64,000 bases of DNA from Janthinobacterium agaricidamnosum NBRC 102515 = DSM 9628 (GCF_000723165.1 NZ_HG322949.1:3513101-3577100), one strand, 5' to 3'; counted from the stretch's first letter, positions 16,163 through 25,631 are shown. Notes: generated by a model from the letters alone, not told the origin. Translations and numbers: made by a program.

Positions 16163-17305
16163 TTAGCGGATCGCGTCCTGGCCGCTATCGTGATAGTGAT
16201 CCGGCTCCGCTTTCGGCCCCGGCCCGAGGTTCTTGCTCAAGATTAAATCGGCCAGCGGGCGCCGCGTCGACCGCGCCCTGGCCGCCGGGCCGGCGCCGAT
16301 GCGCCCCATGAACACTGCCCGCTCCAGCCGTTCCGCGCCGATCAGCGCGGCGCACTGCTGCGATAATTCGCGCGCATCTTCCTGCATGCCTTCGGTCGCC
16401 GAAAAGATCCGCGCATCGCGCACGTAGCGCGAAAAGATCAGCGGCGTCAGTTCCGGCTGCAATTGCAAGCCGAGCTGGGTCGCAGTCAGCCAGAAGCGCT
16501 GCACCGCGCGGCCGGCCGCGACATAATCGTCGATGCCGTACGGACGTTCTTCGGCCAGCAGCACAAAATGCGCCGCGCACGACAAGCCCGGTATCACATC
16601 CATTTGCAGCCGCGGCGCCACGGTGCCGGCCAGGAAGGTATTGAAAAAATCGACGCGGCGCCAGCTTTGCATGATCCAGCGCATCAGCCTGGCGGTCAGC
16701 GGATCGACGCCCAGCGCCTGGTCGGGAATCCGGTCGCGGCTGAACTGGGCGTTCCATTCGATCACGGCGCGGTGTACTTTGTGGGCCTCGGGCATGGTCA
16801 GCCGCAGCCGGGCATTGTTCGACATCAGCATCGCGCTCGCCCACCGTTTGCGGAAACCTTCCAGCCACAAGACCCGGAAATCCACCGGCAGCGCCGCGGC
16901 CAGCGCGTTTTTCTCGCTGCTGCGCAAGCTGCGCGTGCTGAGCTTGCGGCGCTGCACGCTGCGCTGCAAGATGAACGCGGCCAGCGGATCGGCAACCAGT
17001 CCGGCCTGCTCGCTAAAAACGATGTCGAAGGTCGGCCGGGTATCGGGCAGGCTGGCGCGCCGCTGCGCCTGCATGACCAGGCCGAAGGCGCTGGCGGCAA
17101 TCGCCATGCTTTCCAGCAATGCGCCCAGCGAAATCTGGCTCGGGTGGCCATCCAGGTCATACACGCAGTGGCTGCGCGTATCGAAGCCATGCACCACCAG
17201 CCGCCGCGCATCGAGGATTTCAAAGCGCCAGGGCTGGGTGTTGTCGCCGCTGGGCGCCCAGCGCGCCAGCTCGAGTATCTGTTCCAGCACGGTATCGATC
17301 GTCAT
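16163..17305 (-). CDS. Nitroreductase-like flavoprotein in ThiF operon
   Basis: 380 residues from ATG 17305; the start is fixed by the 4-bp ATGA overlap with the thiF-like stop, meaning translational coupling. The N-terminus has the nitroreductase FMN-binding pattern ELARWAPSGDNTQPWRFEIL (Ser19-Gly-Asp-Asn22-x-Gln24-Pro-Trp), and further down a long helical region and a late LLAEERPYGIDDYVAAGRA--QRFWLTATQLGL block as in the second half of the fold. At 380 residues it is much longer than the ~200-residue NfsB type and resembles the nitroreductase half of ThiF-nitroreductase fusion proteins. The reaction is unknown; FMN-dependent oxidation of a peptide or amino-acid derivative is one idea. The C-terminal ~50 residues are basic and poorly structured. 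Confidence 0.8.
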   Translation of the reverse strand: MTIDTVLEQILELARWAPSGDNTQPWRFEILDARRLVVHGFDTRSHCVYDLDGHPSQISLGALLESMAIAASAFGLVMQAQRRASLPDTRPTFDIVFSEQAGLVADPLAAFILQRSVQRRKLSTRSLRSSEKNALAAALPVDFRVLWLEGFRKRWASAMLMSNNARLRLTMPEAHKVHRAVIEWNAQFSRDRIPDQALGVDPLTARLMRWIMQSWRRVDFFNTFLAGTVAPRLQMDVIPGLSCAAHFVLLAEERPYGIDDYVAAGRAVQRFWLTATQLGLQLQPELTPLIFSRYVRDARIFSATEGMQEDARELSQQCAALIGAERLERAVFMGRIGAGPAARARSTRRPLADLILSKNLGPGPKAEPDHYHDSGQDAIR

Positions 17306-18183
17306 CTTGATTCCCCTTGCGCGGCCCAGCGCCGCTTGACGATGGCGATCGCCAGCCGCTGCAGCGGATGCCGGTTGCCGCCGGGACGCCAGGTATGCAC
17401 CAGCCGGTTGCGGTAAGCGTCGAAATGCCAGCCGTGCGGCGCGGCCCACACCTTGCCGCGCGCCAGCAATATTTTCAACGCCTCGGTGGCGGCCACGCCG
17501 GCGCACAACTGGCAGCCCATGATGGTCGACGGCCCGCGCTGCTCCTTCAAATTGATCGCCGACGGATCGACCAGGTAGGCGCCATGCAAGCGCGACGGCG
17601 CCAGGCCGACCAGGAAACGCAGTGCCTTGTCGGCGTCCGGCAAAGCGCCCCAGCCGAAATACTCTTCGAACGTCATCTTGCCAGGCAAGAAATTGAGCAG
17701 CGCCGCGCCCATGCCCAGCGGCGCGGCGGTGATCGCCGGGATGCCGAGCCGGGCGCACATGGCGAACGTCGACTGGCGCGCCGCGAAGGCAAAAAAATCC
17801 AGGCCGTCGACATACAGGTCGACGCCCTGGAAAAACGCCGCCAGGTTAGCGTCGTTGATGCCGTCGGGAAAACGCTGGATCAGCAGTTCCGGATTGATAT
17901 CCTTGGCCATCTGGGCCAGCACGTCGACCTTGGGCTGGCCCAGCGTGGACACGGTGGCGCCGACCTGGCGGTTGAAATTGGCGATGTCGAAGCGGTCGAA
18001 GTCGGCGAGATGGAAGGCGCCGATGCCGAGCCGGACCAGGGTCAGCAGATGCACGCCGCCGACCCCGCCCATGCCGGCGATGGCGATGCATTTGCCGCGC
18101 AATATCTCTTGCTCGGCTTGCGTGACCCAGCCGATATTGCGCGCAAATGCGGCGTGGTATGAAAAACTGTCTGTCATGGTCAC
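17302..18183 (-). CDS. ThiF/MoeB/E1-like adenylyltransferase
   Basis: 293 residues. Rossmann ATP site IAIAGMGGVGGVHLLTLVRLG (glycine loop 37-43), then LADFDRFDIANFNRQVGAT, the D-x-D-----NFNRQ block that binds ATP-Mg and the modified tail in E1-like enzymes. A Cys at 143 (AMCARLGIP) is near the usual catalytic position. Only one CxxC (Cys224, Cys227) is seen, whereas zinc-binding ThiF/MoeB have two pairs, so this is not a housekeeping thiF or moeB. It is the first gene of the operon, with GAGGTG before the ATG, coupled to the nitroreductase by a 4-bp overlap. No ubiquitin-like or ThiS-like partner is encoded nearby, so the substrate it adenylates is unknown. Confidence 0.82.
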   Translation of the reverse strand: MTMTDSFSYHAAFARNIGWVTQAEQEILRGKCIAIAGMGGVGGVHLLTLVRLGIGAFHLADFDRFDIANFNRQVGATVSTLGQPKVDVLAQMAKDINPELLIQRFPDGINDANLAAFFQGVDLYVDGLDFFAFAARQSTFAMCARLGIPAITAAPLGMGAALLNFLPGKMTFEEYFGWGALPDADKALRFLVGLAPSRLHGAYLVDPSAINLKEQRGPSTIMGCQLCAGVAATEALKILLARGKVWAAPHGWHFDAYRNRLVHTWRPGGNRHPLQRLAIAIVKRRWAAQGESR

Positions 18184-18293
18184 CTCGTTTGGTGCAAACG
18201 CTAGGCTGATGCTCCTTGTGCTGCCGAGGCTGGCGCCCGGCCTAAGGAGTTTTGACAGAGAATTTTGAGGGAAGTTCCGTAAATGAATAAAGA

Positions 18294-18324
18294 GCGTTTG
18301 CGCGATGGCAAACGAGGCAAACGC
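18294..18324 (-). terminator. Possible terminator after chemoreceptor gene
   Basis: Inverted repeat GCGTTTG / CAAACGC separated by 17 bases just beyond the stop at 18334. On the minus strand it is followed by CTCTTTATTC rather than a clean T-run, so it is a weak candidate. Confidence 0.35.
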
Positions 18325-18333
18325 CCTGGGCGA

Positions 18334-19914
18334 TTAATTCAGAAGAGTCCGCTTAACACCCGCTTGCACCGTATGGCCATGCTTGCCGGCAAGCTGGTCC
18401 AGCTTGAACACGCTGACAATCTGCGCCAGGCCGGCGGCCTGGTCGTTCATCGCCTGCGCGGCGGCCGAAGCCTGCTCCACCAGCGCCGAATTTTGCTGCG
18501 TCATATTATCCATGTCGACGATGGCATGGTTGATTTGCTCGATGCCGGCACTCTGCTCCTGGCTGGCCGATGCGATCTCGGCCACGATATCGGTCACCTG
18601 CCTGACGCTGGCCACCACCTTGTCCATCGTCGCGCCGGCCAGCGCGACCAGTTTTTCGCCCGCTTCGACTTGCTCGGCCGAACTGTCGATCAACTGCTTG
18701 ATTTCCTTGGCCGCCGCGGCCGAGCGGTGCGCCAGGTTGCGCACCTCGGTCGCCACCACCGCGAAGCCACGGCCCTGCTCGCCTGCCCGGGCCGCTTCCA
18801 CCGCCGCGTTCAAGGCCAGGATATTGGTCTGGAACGCAATGCCGTCGATGACGCTGATGATGTCGCCGATTTTCTTCGACGACGCATTGATCGAGCCCAT
18901 GGTATTGACCACCTGGCCGACCACGCCGCCAGCCTGGCTCGCCACCTCGGACGCGGAAATCGCCAACTGGTTGGCTTGCCGCGCATTGTCGGCGTTCTGG
19001 CGCACGGTGGACGTCATTTGTTCCATCGTCGAAGCAGTCTCTTCCAGCGAACCGGCTTGCTGTTCGGTGCGCGACGACAAGTCATGGTTGCCTGAGGCAA
19101 TTTCGGCCGACGCGGTGGAAATCCCATCGGCGTCGCGCCGCACCTGGCCGACGATGGACGCCAGGTTGTCGCGCATCGCCTTGATCGCAAACAGCAGGCT
19201 GGCATTGTCCTCGGGCCGGGTCTCGATATGGGTGGTCAAGTCGCCGTTGGCGATCTGGCCGACGATCGCCGCAGCATGGTCGGGCTCGCCACCCAGCTGG
19301 GCCACGATGCGGCGCAGCATATGCCAGGCCAGGCCGCCGACCACCACCATCAGCGCAACGCCGATGGCCAGCAAGGTCAAGGCATGGCGCCAGAATTCAT
19401 GGTTGATGTCGTCGATATAGGTGCCGGTGCCGACCAGCCAGTCCCACGGCGCGAACTTGATCACCGCATACATCTTGGCCACCGGCCCCTGCACATTCGG
19501 CCGGGTACCATCGGCCTGCACCACCCCGATGCGGCTATGGGCCAGCGACGCGCGGTAGCGGTCGCCCGATTCCTTCATATTCTTTTGCGGCGTGCCGACC
19601 CGCGCCGGGTTCGGATGCACATACAGTAAATCGGTACTGTAATCGCGCACGAAATAATACATTTCATCCTTGACGAAGCTGCCGATCGCTTGCTTGGCTT
19701 GCTGTTGCGCCTGTTCGCGCGTCAGCTTGCCGGATTGCTCCAGCGCATAAGCTTTTTCGATCGCCGCATTGGCCAGCTCGACCATGGTGGTGATCTGTTC
19801 GGTGCGCTCCGTCATCATGGTCTGGCGCAGCGAGTACAAGGAAACCGAGGCGATGCAAATAATGCCCAGTAAGGTGCTGACGCATAACAACAGAATACGG
19901 GAACGGAGTTTCAT
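18334..19914 (-). CDS. Methyl-accepting chemotaxis protein with periplasmic Cache domain
   Basis: 526 residues. A first membrane segment at ~8-28, a periplasmic region to ~185 with the single-Cache pattern (EMYYFVRDYSTDLLYVHPNPARVGTPQ, then FAPWDWLVGTGTYIDDI), a second membrane segment at ~190-210, a HAMP-like linker and the cytoplasmic signalling hairpin. The tip is canonical (IDGIAFQTNILALNAAVEAARAGEQGRGFAVVA), so it should couple to CheW/CheA. Methylation-site regions lie on each side (SSRTEQQAGSLEETASTMEQ; ASASQEQSAGIEQINHA). No C-terminal CheR-binding pentapeptide (ends KRTLLN). The Cache type often senses small organic acids, but the ligand cannot be read from sequence. Confidence 0.93.
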   Translation of the reverse strand: MKLRSRILLLCVSTLLGIICIASVSLYSLRQTMMTERTEQITTMVELANAAIEKAYALEQSGKLTREQAQQQAKQAIGSFVKDEMYYFVRDYSTDLLYVHPNPARVGTPQKNMKESGDRYRASLAHSRIGVVQADGTRPNVQGPVAKMYAVIKFAPWDWLVGTGTYIDDINHEFWRHALTLLAIGVALMVVVGGLAWHMLRRIVAQLGGEPDHAAAIVGQIANGDLTTHIETRPEDNASLLFAIKAMRDNLASIVGQVRRDADGISTASAEIASGNHDLSSRTEQQAGSLEETASTMEQMTSTVRQNADNARQANQLAISASEVASQAGGVVGQVVNTMGSINASSKKIGDIISVIDGIAFQTNILALNAAVEAARAGEQGRGFAVVATEVRNLAHRSAAAAKEIKQLIDSSAEQVEAGEKLVALAGATMDKVVASVRQVTDIVAEIASASQEQSAGIEQINHAIVDMDNMTQQNSALVEQASAAAQAMNDQAAGLAQIVSVFKLDQLAGKHGHTVQAGVKRTLLN

Positions 19915-19946
19915 AGGCTTTTTAATACACGCAATTTTATTGTTAT

Positions 19947-19974
19947 AAAAAAATGGCGGCGCCTCGGCGCCGCC
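19947..19974 (-). terminator. Strong Rho-independent terminator after the 66-residue gene
   Basis: Self-complementary GGCGGCGCC / GGCGCCGCC arms (19955-19963 and 19966-19974), followed on the minus strand by ATTTTTTT. It lies between the small gene (stop 19991) and the chemoreceptor start (19914). Confidence 0.88.
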
Positions 19975-19990
19975 TCTTTCATTTATTGCA

Positions 19991-20191
19991 TCAGGCCAAG
20001 GCTTCCTTGGCGGCTTCCTGCGGCGTCAAACCATCATAGAATTGGTCGGTGAACCACTCGACCTGCTCTTCGATATGTTCTTGCGCCTGCTCCAGGGTCG
20101 CCCCGCCGGCCACCAGAAAGCCTTCCACTTCGATACACCAGTGAATCAACGCCAGGGTTTCTGGATCGAGTTCTTCTTTCTTCTTAGCCAT
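19991..20191 (-). CDS. Small acidic hypothetical protein, 66 residues
   Basis: ATG 20191 with AAAGG upstream. The product starts MAKKKEELDPETLALIHWCI, is acidic, wholly helical and soluble, with a C-terminal LTPQEAAKEALA helix; several Trp and Phe residues suggest a folded helical bundle. No recognised family. It is a separate transcript: strong terminator downstream and a 75-bp gap to the M16 peptidase stop upstream. Confidence 0.7.
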   Translation of the reverse strand: MAKKKEELDPETLALIHWCIEVEGFLVAGGATLEQAQEHIEEQVEWFTDQFYDGLTPQEAAKEALA

Positions 20192-20266
20192 CTTGCTGCC
20201 TTTACAAGTTGTTATCAGTTACCTGTAATAGTTTAGCAGCAAGCAATACAGTTTCCACAAGATACC

Positions 20267-23113
20267 TTATTTTGCCTTGGCCAACGCCATTATTTTCTTT
20301 TCCGGATACAACACTACCTGCACATAATTATCCAGATTAAAATAGTGACGCGCCGCCTGCCTCAAGTCGTCGGTGCTGATCGCATTGACCCGCTGCGCAT
20401 AATCGAGGATGGAACGGGGATCGGTGCCTTGCTGCACCGCGCCTTGCAAACGGTTCAGCCAATAACTGTTTTCGCGCAGCGACTTGCCCTGGTTCTTGAT
20501 CCAGTTTTCCTTGACCTTGTCGAGATCCGAGGCCAGCGGACCGTCGGCCTGCATTTGCCGGATCACGTCGAACGTGGAAGCGATCACCTGATCGACCTTT
20601 TCCGGTCCGGTCGGCAAGTTGGCGCTGATGGTGTAGTGGCCATACGGGAATTTCGACAAGTCGGCGCGCAAGCCGCCGCCATAGATCAAGCCCCGTTTCT
20701 CGCGCAACTCTTCGATCAGGCGGATATTCATCACCTCGGTCAGCGCCATCAGCTTCATATTCGCGTCTTCGCCATACGCGGCATTGCCGGTGAAGGTGAT
20801 CGATACATCGCTCTTCGCTTCGGCGCCGGCGAATACCTGTTTCTTGACCACGCCTTCGACCGGGCGCACGCCCAAGTCCTGGTAGGTGGTGCGGATATTG
20901 CCGGCCGGCAAGCTGGCCAGATAGGTCGCGATCAGCGGCTTGATGCGGGCCAGGTCAAAACTGCCGACGATAAAGAAGGTCATGTCCTTGGCGCTGGAAA
21001 AGCGCTGGCGGTAGATTTCCAGCGTGCGGTCCAGGCCGACCTTGTCGAAATCTTCCGGACGCGCCACTTTCGCCACCCGCGGATTGTCATTGAACAGCGC
21101 GCTTTGCACGGTATCGGCAAACACCGCTTCCGGCTGCGCCATATTGTTCCTCGCCATATCCTGCTGCCTGCTGATGAAGGATTGATACACCGCGCTATCC
21201 TTGCGCGGCGCCGTGAAATTCAGGTACACCAGTTGCAGCATGGTTTCAATGTCGGCGCTGCTGGAGCCGCCGCGCAAGCTTTCGCTCAAGTTACCCAGCG
21301 ACGCGCCCAGGTAAACGGTTTTACCAGCCAGCATCTTTTGCAAATCGAATGGCGAGAAAGTCTTCAAGCCCATCTGGCCCGCGATCGAAGCGGCGTAGCG
21401 CGCATTGAACACATCGGCATCCGGAAACAGCGACTGGCCGCCGAAGCGCGTCGCGCTCATCAAGACCTGGTCGTTCTGGAAGTCGGTCGGTTTCAGCATC
21501 ACCTTGACGCCATTGCTCAGGGTCAATTCGGTGACCCCGAGTTCCGCGATGGTTTTTTCCGATGCGATGGCGCCAGCCGGCGGCGGTGCATCCATCAGCT
21601 GCTTGCTAAGCACTTTTTCTTGCCGGGCGACTAGCGGCAAGCGTTCGGCGGCATCCACCGCGGCCAGCAGCGACGCGCTGCCCGGCACGCCATCGCTATT
21701 GGCGCCGTGCTCGGTGCCCATATACACCACCAGCTTTTTCTGGCCGGCCGGAATTTGCGTCGCCGCCACCTGGTTGACTTCGGCCAAGCTCACTTGCGGC
21801 AGCAATTCGCGGGCATAGCTGTATTCGTTGGCGATGCCCGGGATCGATTCGCGCTCCAGGAAGTTGCGCATGAATTCCGCCACATAAGCCGAAGAATCGG
21901 ACTTGTCGCGCTCCTTGTACATGCGTTCATAGTTGCGCAGCATATTGGCGCGCGCCCGGTCCAGCTCGGCCTGGCTGAAACCGAAACGGCGCGCCCGCTC
22001 ATCCTCTTGCACCAGCGCATTGATAGCAGGCACCACCCCCGCCTTGCCGATCATCGCGTAGGCGCTGAACGATTCATAACCGCGCACCAGCTTGCCGATC
22101 CCGCCGCCGCCCTGGATGAACGGCGGATTGGCTTGCTGCGTCAATTCCTGCATGCGCGCGCCCAGCATGCCGCCATACAGGTTTTCGATCATTTTCTGGC
22201 GGTAATCGGCGATCGTCACCGGCTCCCTGGCCTCCCGGATCGGGTAGCGGATGAACACGCTGTTGCTGTCGGCTTCCTTGTCGGTGATCACCAGCGCCTC
22301 GGTCTGGTCGCGCACCGGCACCTTGGCGTACAGCCGCGGCCGCTCATTGACCGGATTGGTCAATTTGCCGAAATGTGCCTGGATCATTTTTTCAGCGGCG
22401 GCCGGTTCGATATCGCCGACCACCACCACCGCCATCAAGTCGGGCCGGTACCAATCCCTGTAAAAGCGCCTGATCGCATCGTAGTGAAAATGCTGGATGA
22501 TGTCTTCCTTGCCGATCGGCATGCGCTCGGCATAACGCGAGCCGTTCAGCAATTTCGGCAGCAAGACCTTGTTCATGCGGTCGCCGGCGCCCTTGCCGAG
22601 GCGCGCCTCTTCCAGGATGATGGCACGCTCGCTGTCGATGTCGGCGTCGTTGAACGACAAGCCGTGCGCCCAGTCTTCCAGCACCAGGAAACCGCGCTCC
22701 AGGTTTTCCTTCTTGTCGGTTGGAATCGGCAACACATACACGGTTTCATCGAAGCTGGTGTAGGCGTTCAAGTCGGCGCCGAATTTGACGCCGATCGATT
22801 GCAAGTAAGAAATCAATTCATTGCGCTTGAAATGGGTCGAACCGTTAAACGCCATGTGCTCGGTAAAGTGCGCCAAGCCTTGCTGGTCTTCATCTTCCAG
22901 GATCGAGCCAGCCTTGACCACCAGCCGCAGCTCGACCTTCTTTTCCGGCTTGCCATTCTTTTGTATGTAATACGTCAAGCCATTCGCCAGCTTGCCGACC
23001 GTGACGTCCGACGACAGCGGCAGCGGATCGCCGAGGCGCACCTCGGCATGGGCCAGCAGCGCACAGGCCAATAACAAGGCGCCGGCAATCGTTTTGAGGG
23101 GGCTGGATTTCAT
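20267..23113 (-). CDS. Periplasmic M16-family zinc metallopeptidase (PqqL-like)
   Basis: 948 residues with a Sec signal peptide ending ALLAHA near residue 23. Two M16 repeats of ~450 residues: the first holds the inverted zinc motif H82-F-T-E85-H86 and the distal Glu in the DSERAIILEEARLG segment (~162-169); the second is the inactive half usual for pitrilysin-like enzymes. Length and architecture match PqqL/YhjJ-type periplasmic or outer-membrane-associated peptidases that degrade unfolded or small proteins after import. It is divergent from the FMN riboswitch/ribB transcript and appears monocistronic. The ATG is followed by a typical MKSS basic start. Confidence 0.92.
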   Translation of the reverse strand: MKSSPLKTIAGALLLACALLAHAEVRLGDPLPLSSDVTVGKLANGLTYYIQKNGKPEKKVELRLVVKAGSILEDEDQQGLAHFTEHMAFNGSTHFKRNELISYLQSIGVKFGADLNAYTSFDETVYVLPIPTDKKENLERGFLVLEDWAHGLSFNDADIDSERAIILEEARLGKGAGDRMNKVLLPKLLNGSRYAERMPIGKEDIIQHFHYDAIRRFYRDWYRPDLMAVVVVGDIEPAAAEKMIQAHFGKLTNPVNERPRLYAKVPVRDQTEALVITDKEADSNSVFIRYPIREAREPVTIADYRQKMIENLYGGMLGARMQELTQQANPPFIQGGGGIGKLVRGYESFSAYAMIGKAGVVPAINALVQEDERARRFGFSQAELDRARANMLRNYERMYKERDKSDSSAYVAEFMRNFLERESIPGIANEYSYARELLPQVSLAEVNQVAATQIPAGQKKLVVYMGTEHGANSDGVPGSASLLAAVDAAERLPLVARQEKVLSKQLMDAPPPAGAIASEKTIAELGVTELTLSNGVKVMLKPTDFQNDQVLMSATRFGGQSLFPDADVFNARYAASIAGQMGLKTFSPFDLQKMLAGKTVYLGASLGNLSESLRGGSSSADIETMLQLVYLNFTAPRKDSAVYQSFISRQQDMARNNMAQPEAVFADTVQSALFNDNPRVAKVARPEDFDKVGLDRTLEIYRQRFSSAKDMTFFIVGSFDLARIKPLIATYLASLPAGNIRTTYQDLGVRPVEGVVKKQVFAGAEAKSDVSITFTGNAAYGEDANMKLMALTEVMNIRLIEELREKRGLIYGGGLRADLSKFPYGHYTISANLPTGPEKVDQVIASTFDVIRQMQADGPLASDLDKVKENWIKNQGKSLRENSYWLNRLQGAVQQGTDPRSILDYAQRVNAISTDDLRQAARHYFNLDNYVQVVLYPEKKIMALAKAK

Positions 23114-23270
23114 GTTGTCTCGTGAAAACTAAAATTAGCCATACAGTACACCGATTTCCCTGTGCTCATCCTTAAAACAAACTGATGATGGCGGTCTTGA
23201 TGCCGGCCTGTGCCGGATTTTTCGGTTTCTGCTACACTGGCGGCGCCGGTCGAGTGACCGGTAACCATAC

Positions 23271-23417
23271 GTCTTCGGGGCGGGGTGCGATTCCCCACCG
23301 GCGGTAAAACCGGCAACGGTTGAGCCCGCGAGCGCTTGCGGTGCGATATTAATACGGCAAGGTCAGCAGATCTGGTGCGAAACCAGGGCCGACGGTATAG
23401 TCCGGATGAAAGAAGAT
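23271..23417 (+). ncRNA. FMN riboswitch (RFN element) upstream of ribB
   Basis: All conserved parts of the RFN aptamer can be read in order: TCTTCGGGGCGGGGTG, ATTCCCCACCGGCGGT, GAGCCCGCGAGCGC, GGTCAGCAGATCTGGTG, AACCAGGGCCGACGGT, ATAGTCCGGATGAAAGAAGA. The first and last segments pair to close the multi-helix junction. It ends 117 bp before the ribB start. A 7-bp hairpin CACCGCT / AGCGGTG (23434-23450) follows without a T-run, so control is more likely at translation or Rho-dependent than by a simple intrinsic terminator. FMN binding should lower RibB production. Confidence 0.97.
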
Positions 23418-23534
23418 GTGCAGTAAACGTGGACACCGCTGACAGCGGTGCGGCCTGGGGCACTTGCGCCATGGCCGGACTCGTCTATTCGCTTGCCCTG
23501 GAGCGTTTTTCGCCTGTGCGAGGAGCGTTTCTTT

Positions 23535-24179
23535 ATGTTAGTCAACAACACCAGTCCTACCCTCATCTCCACCGACCTGGAAGGCCGCATCCATGCGGCG
23601 CTGGACGCGATGCGCGCCGGCACCCCGGTGATCCTGCTCGATGATTTCGACCGTGAAAACGAGGCCGACCTGATCGTCGCCGCCGACCAGCTGACCGTCG
23701 AAACGATGGCGCTGATGATACGCGAGTGCAGCGGCATCGTTTGCCTGTGCCTGCCGGCCGACACGGTGCGCGCATTGGAATTGGCGCCGATGACGCAAGA
23801 CAACCAGAGCAGCTACGGCACGCCGTTCACCGTGTCGATCGAAGCGCGCCACGGCGTGACCACCGGCGTGTCGGCGGCCGACCGCGTCACCACCATCCGC
23901 GCGGCGGTGGCCAAGGACGCCAAGCCGGGCGACCTGGTCAGCCCGGGCCACGTATTCCCGCTGCGCGCCACGCCGGGCGGCGTGCTGGCCCGCAAGGGCC
24001 ACACCGAAGGCTCGGTCGACCTGGCCACGATGGCCGGTCTGAACCCGGCGGCGGTCCTGTGCGAATTGATGAATCCGGACGGCACCATGATGCGCGGCGA
24101 AGACATCGAACGCTTCGCCGCCTTGCACGGCATGCCGATCCTGACCATCGCCGAAATGATCGCATGGCGCAGCCGCTGA
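23535..24179 (+). CDS. ribB: 3,4-dihydroxy-2-butanone 4-phosphate synthase
   Basis: 214 residues from ATG 23535 (AGGAG upstream). RibB converts ribulose 5-phosphate to 3,4-dihydroxy-2-butanone 4-phosphate plus formate for riboflavin synthesis. Clear motifs: [20 protein letters not shown] (acidic metal and substrate loop), [47 protein letters not shown] and a closing [17 protein letters not shown]. There is no fused GTP cyclohydrolase II domain, so it is the stand-alone form. The FMN riboswitch in its leader gives feedback control. The M16 gene is divergent and an MFS gene is convergent. Confidence 0.96.
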   Translation: MLVNNTSPTLISTDLEGRIHAALDAMRAGTPVILLDDFDRENEADLIVAADQLTVETMALMIRECSGIVCLCLPADTVRALELAPMTQDNQSSYGTPFTVSIEARHGVTTGVSAADRVTTIRAAVAKDAKPGDLVSPGHVFPLRATPGGVLARKGHTEGSVDLATMAGLNPAAVLCELMNPDGTMMRGEDIERFAALHGMPILTIAEMIAWRSR

Positions 24180-24221
24180 TATATCATGCCGAGATGAAGC
24201 CGTATCACTCTCGCTGCGGCC

Positions 24222-25631
24222 TTATTCCGGCGTAAGCATTGCCCCGCCAGCCGCCGGCTGCGATGCCGGCATGCTGATATGCCGATACACCAGCCACGCG
24301 CCGGCCAGATAGACCAGGCCGATGAGGCTGAACGCCAGCGGCAGCCGCAAGGTCCAGTCCGGTACGCTGTGCAACACCGTGCCGATCACGGCCACGCCGA
24401 CCAGCGCGCCGACTTGCCGGTTGGCGTTCAAGGCGGCCGCCGCGCTGTTCGCATAGGTCCGTCCCGCCACTTGCATCACCGTCGCCGTCATCGCCGGGAT
24501 CGCTATCCCGATCGATACATTCATCAGCGCCGTACCGAGCGCCAGCAAGGCAAACGGCGTATGCGGTGTCAAGCGGGTCAAGACGAGCGCCATCAGCGCC
24601 GCAGACAGCAGACCGAACAGCATCGGCTTGCGCTTGCCGGCGCGCGCCGAAATCGGCCCCGACATGAAGTTGCCGACCGTGAACGCGGCCATCATCGGCA
24701 GCAATTTCAGGCCAGAATGCAAGGCGTCCGCCCCGCCCGCCTGCTGCAAGAATAAACTGAGCAAGAACAATTGGCCGAACACGGCAAAGTTGATCATGAA
24801 GCCGACCCCATTGGCGGCCGCGAAACTGCTGGTGTCAAACAAGGCGTGCGGCAACAAGGGATGTTTGCCGGCCCGTTCGCGCGCGAGCAGCGCCAGCACC
24901 GCACACACCGTCAGCACGGCGGCGGTCATTACCTGGCGCGAGGTCCAGCCCAGCGCAGGTCCTTCGATCAGCACAAAACTGAGCCCGGCCAGCGCGGCCA
25001 CGCCCAGCGCATGGCTCAGCAGCGACAAGTCGCGCGGCTGTTTCGGCGGCGCCGCTATCAGCACTTGCGCCAGCACGATGCCCAGCAGGCCGATCGGGAT
25101 ATTCACCCAGAACACGCTGCGCCAGCCGAACTGGTGCACCAGCAAGCCGCCGATCAGCGGTCCGCTGGCGCCGGCGATGCCGACCAGCGCCGACCAACTG
25201 CCCAGCATCCTGGTGCGGGTGCGCTCGTCTTCATAAGCATGGGTCAGCAAGCTCAGCGAACTGGGCATGAACAGCGCCGCGCCGGCGCCCTGCAACAGGC
25301 GCGACGCGATCAGCGCATTGCCGCCCGGCGCCGCGCCGCACAAAATCGATCCCAGGATAAATAGCGCCAGGCCGCCCTGGTACACCGTTTTCGGGCCGAA
25401 ACGGTCGGCCAGCGCGCCGCCGGCCAGCAGCAAGGCGGCAAACGTCAGCGTGTAGCCGTCGATCACCCACACCAGACCGGTCAGCGGGATATCCAGGCTC
25501 AACGCGATATCGGACAAGGCGACGTTGACGGCGGTGACGTCGATCATCGCCATCACAAAGCCGACCGCCAGCGTGGCCAGCACCAGCATGCCGGCCGGCT
25601 GTTGTTTATTCAAAGAAGTAGACACGATCAT
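24222..25631 (-). CDS. MFS drug/solute exporter, DHA2-like (14-TM type)
   Basis: About 469 residues from ATG 25631. Several starts are possible: an ATG at 25661 and a GTG at 25625; the last has AAGGA at best spacing, and the first residues (MIVSTSLNKQQPAG) are not conserved. Fourteen hydrophobic segments are expected. Motif C-like and motif A-like regions are visible: VWVIDGYTLTFAALLLAGGALADRFG with the ADR-G loop, and ASRLLQGAGAALFMPSSLSLL, typical of EmrB/QacA-type proton antiporters. The specific drug is not readable. It is divergent from a LysR gene (25784), the usual arrangement for a regulator and its exporter target, although no operator palindrome is evident. Confidence 0.85.
   Translation of the reverse strand: MIVSTSLNKQQPAGMLVLATLAVGFVMAMIDVTAVNVALSDIALSLDIPLTGLVWVIDGYTLTFAALLLAGGALADRFGPKTVYQGGLALFILGSILCGAAPGGNALIASRLLQGAGAALFMPSSLSLLTHAYEDERTRTRMLGSWSALVGIAGASGPLIGGLLVHQFGWRSVFWVNIPIGLLGIVLAQVLIAAPPKQPRDLSLLSHALGVAALAGLSFVLIEGPALGWTSRQVMTAAVLTVCAVLALLARERAGKHPLLPHALFDTSSFAAANGVGFMINFAVFGQLFLLSLFLQQAGGADALHSGLKLLPMMAAFTVGNFMSGPISARAGKRKPMLFGLLSAALMALVLTRLTPHTPFALLALGTALMNVSIGIAIPAMTATVMQVAGRTYANSAAAALNANRQVGALVGVAVIGTVLHSVPDWTLRLPLAFSLIGLVYLAGAWLVYRHISMPASQPAAGGAMLTPE

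Noticed and set aside
17306..17758. N-terminal extension of the nitroreductase frame over the ThiF gene
   Set aside because: It is out of frame with the well-supported ThiF reading and Arg-rich; ATG 17305 overlaps the ThiF stop and starts the FMN motif properly.
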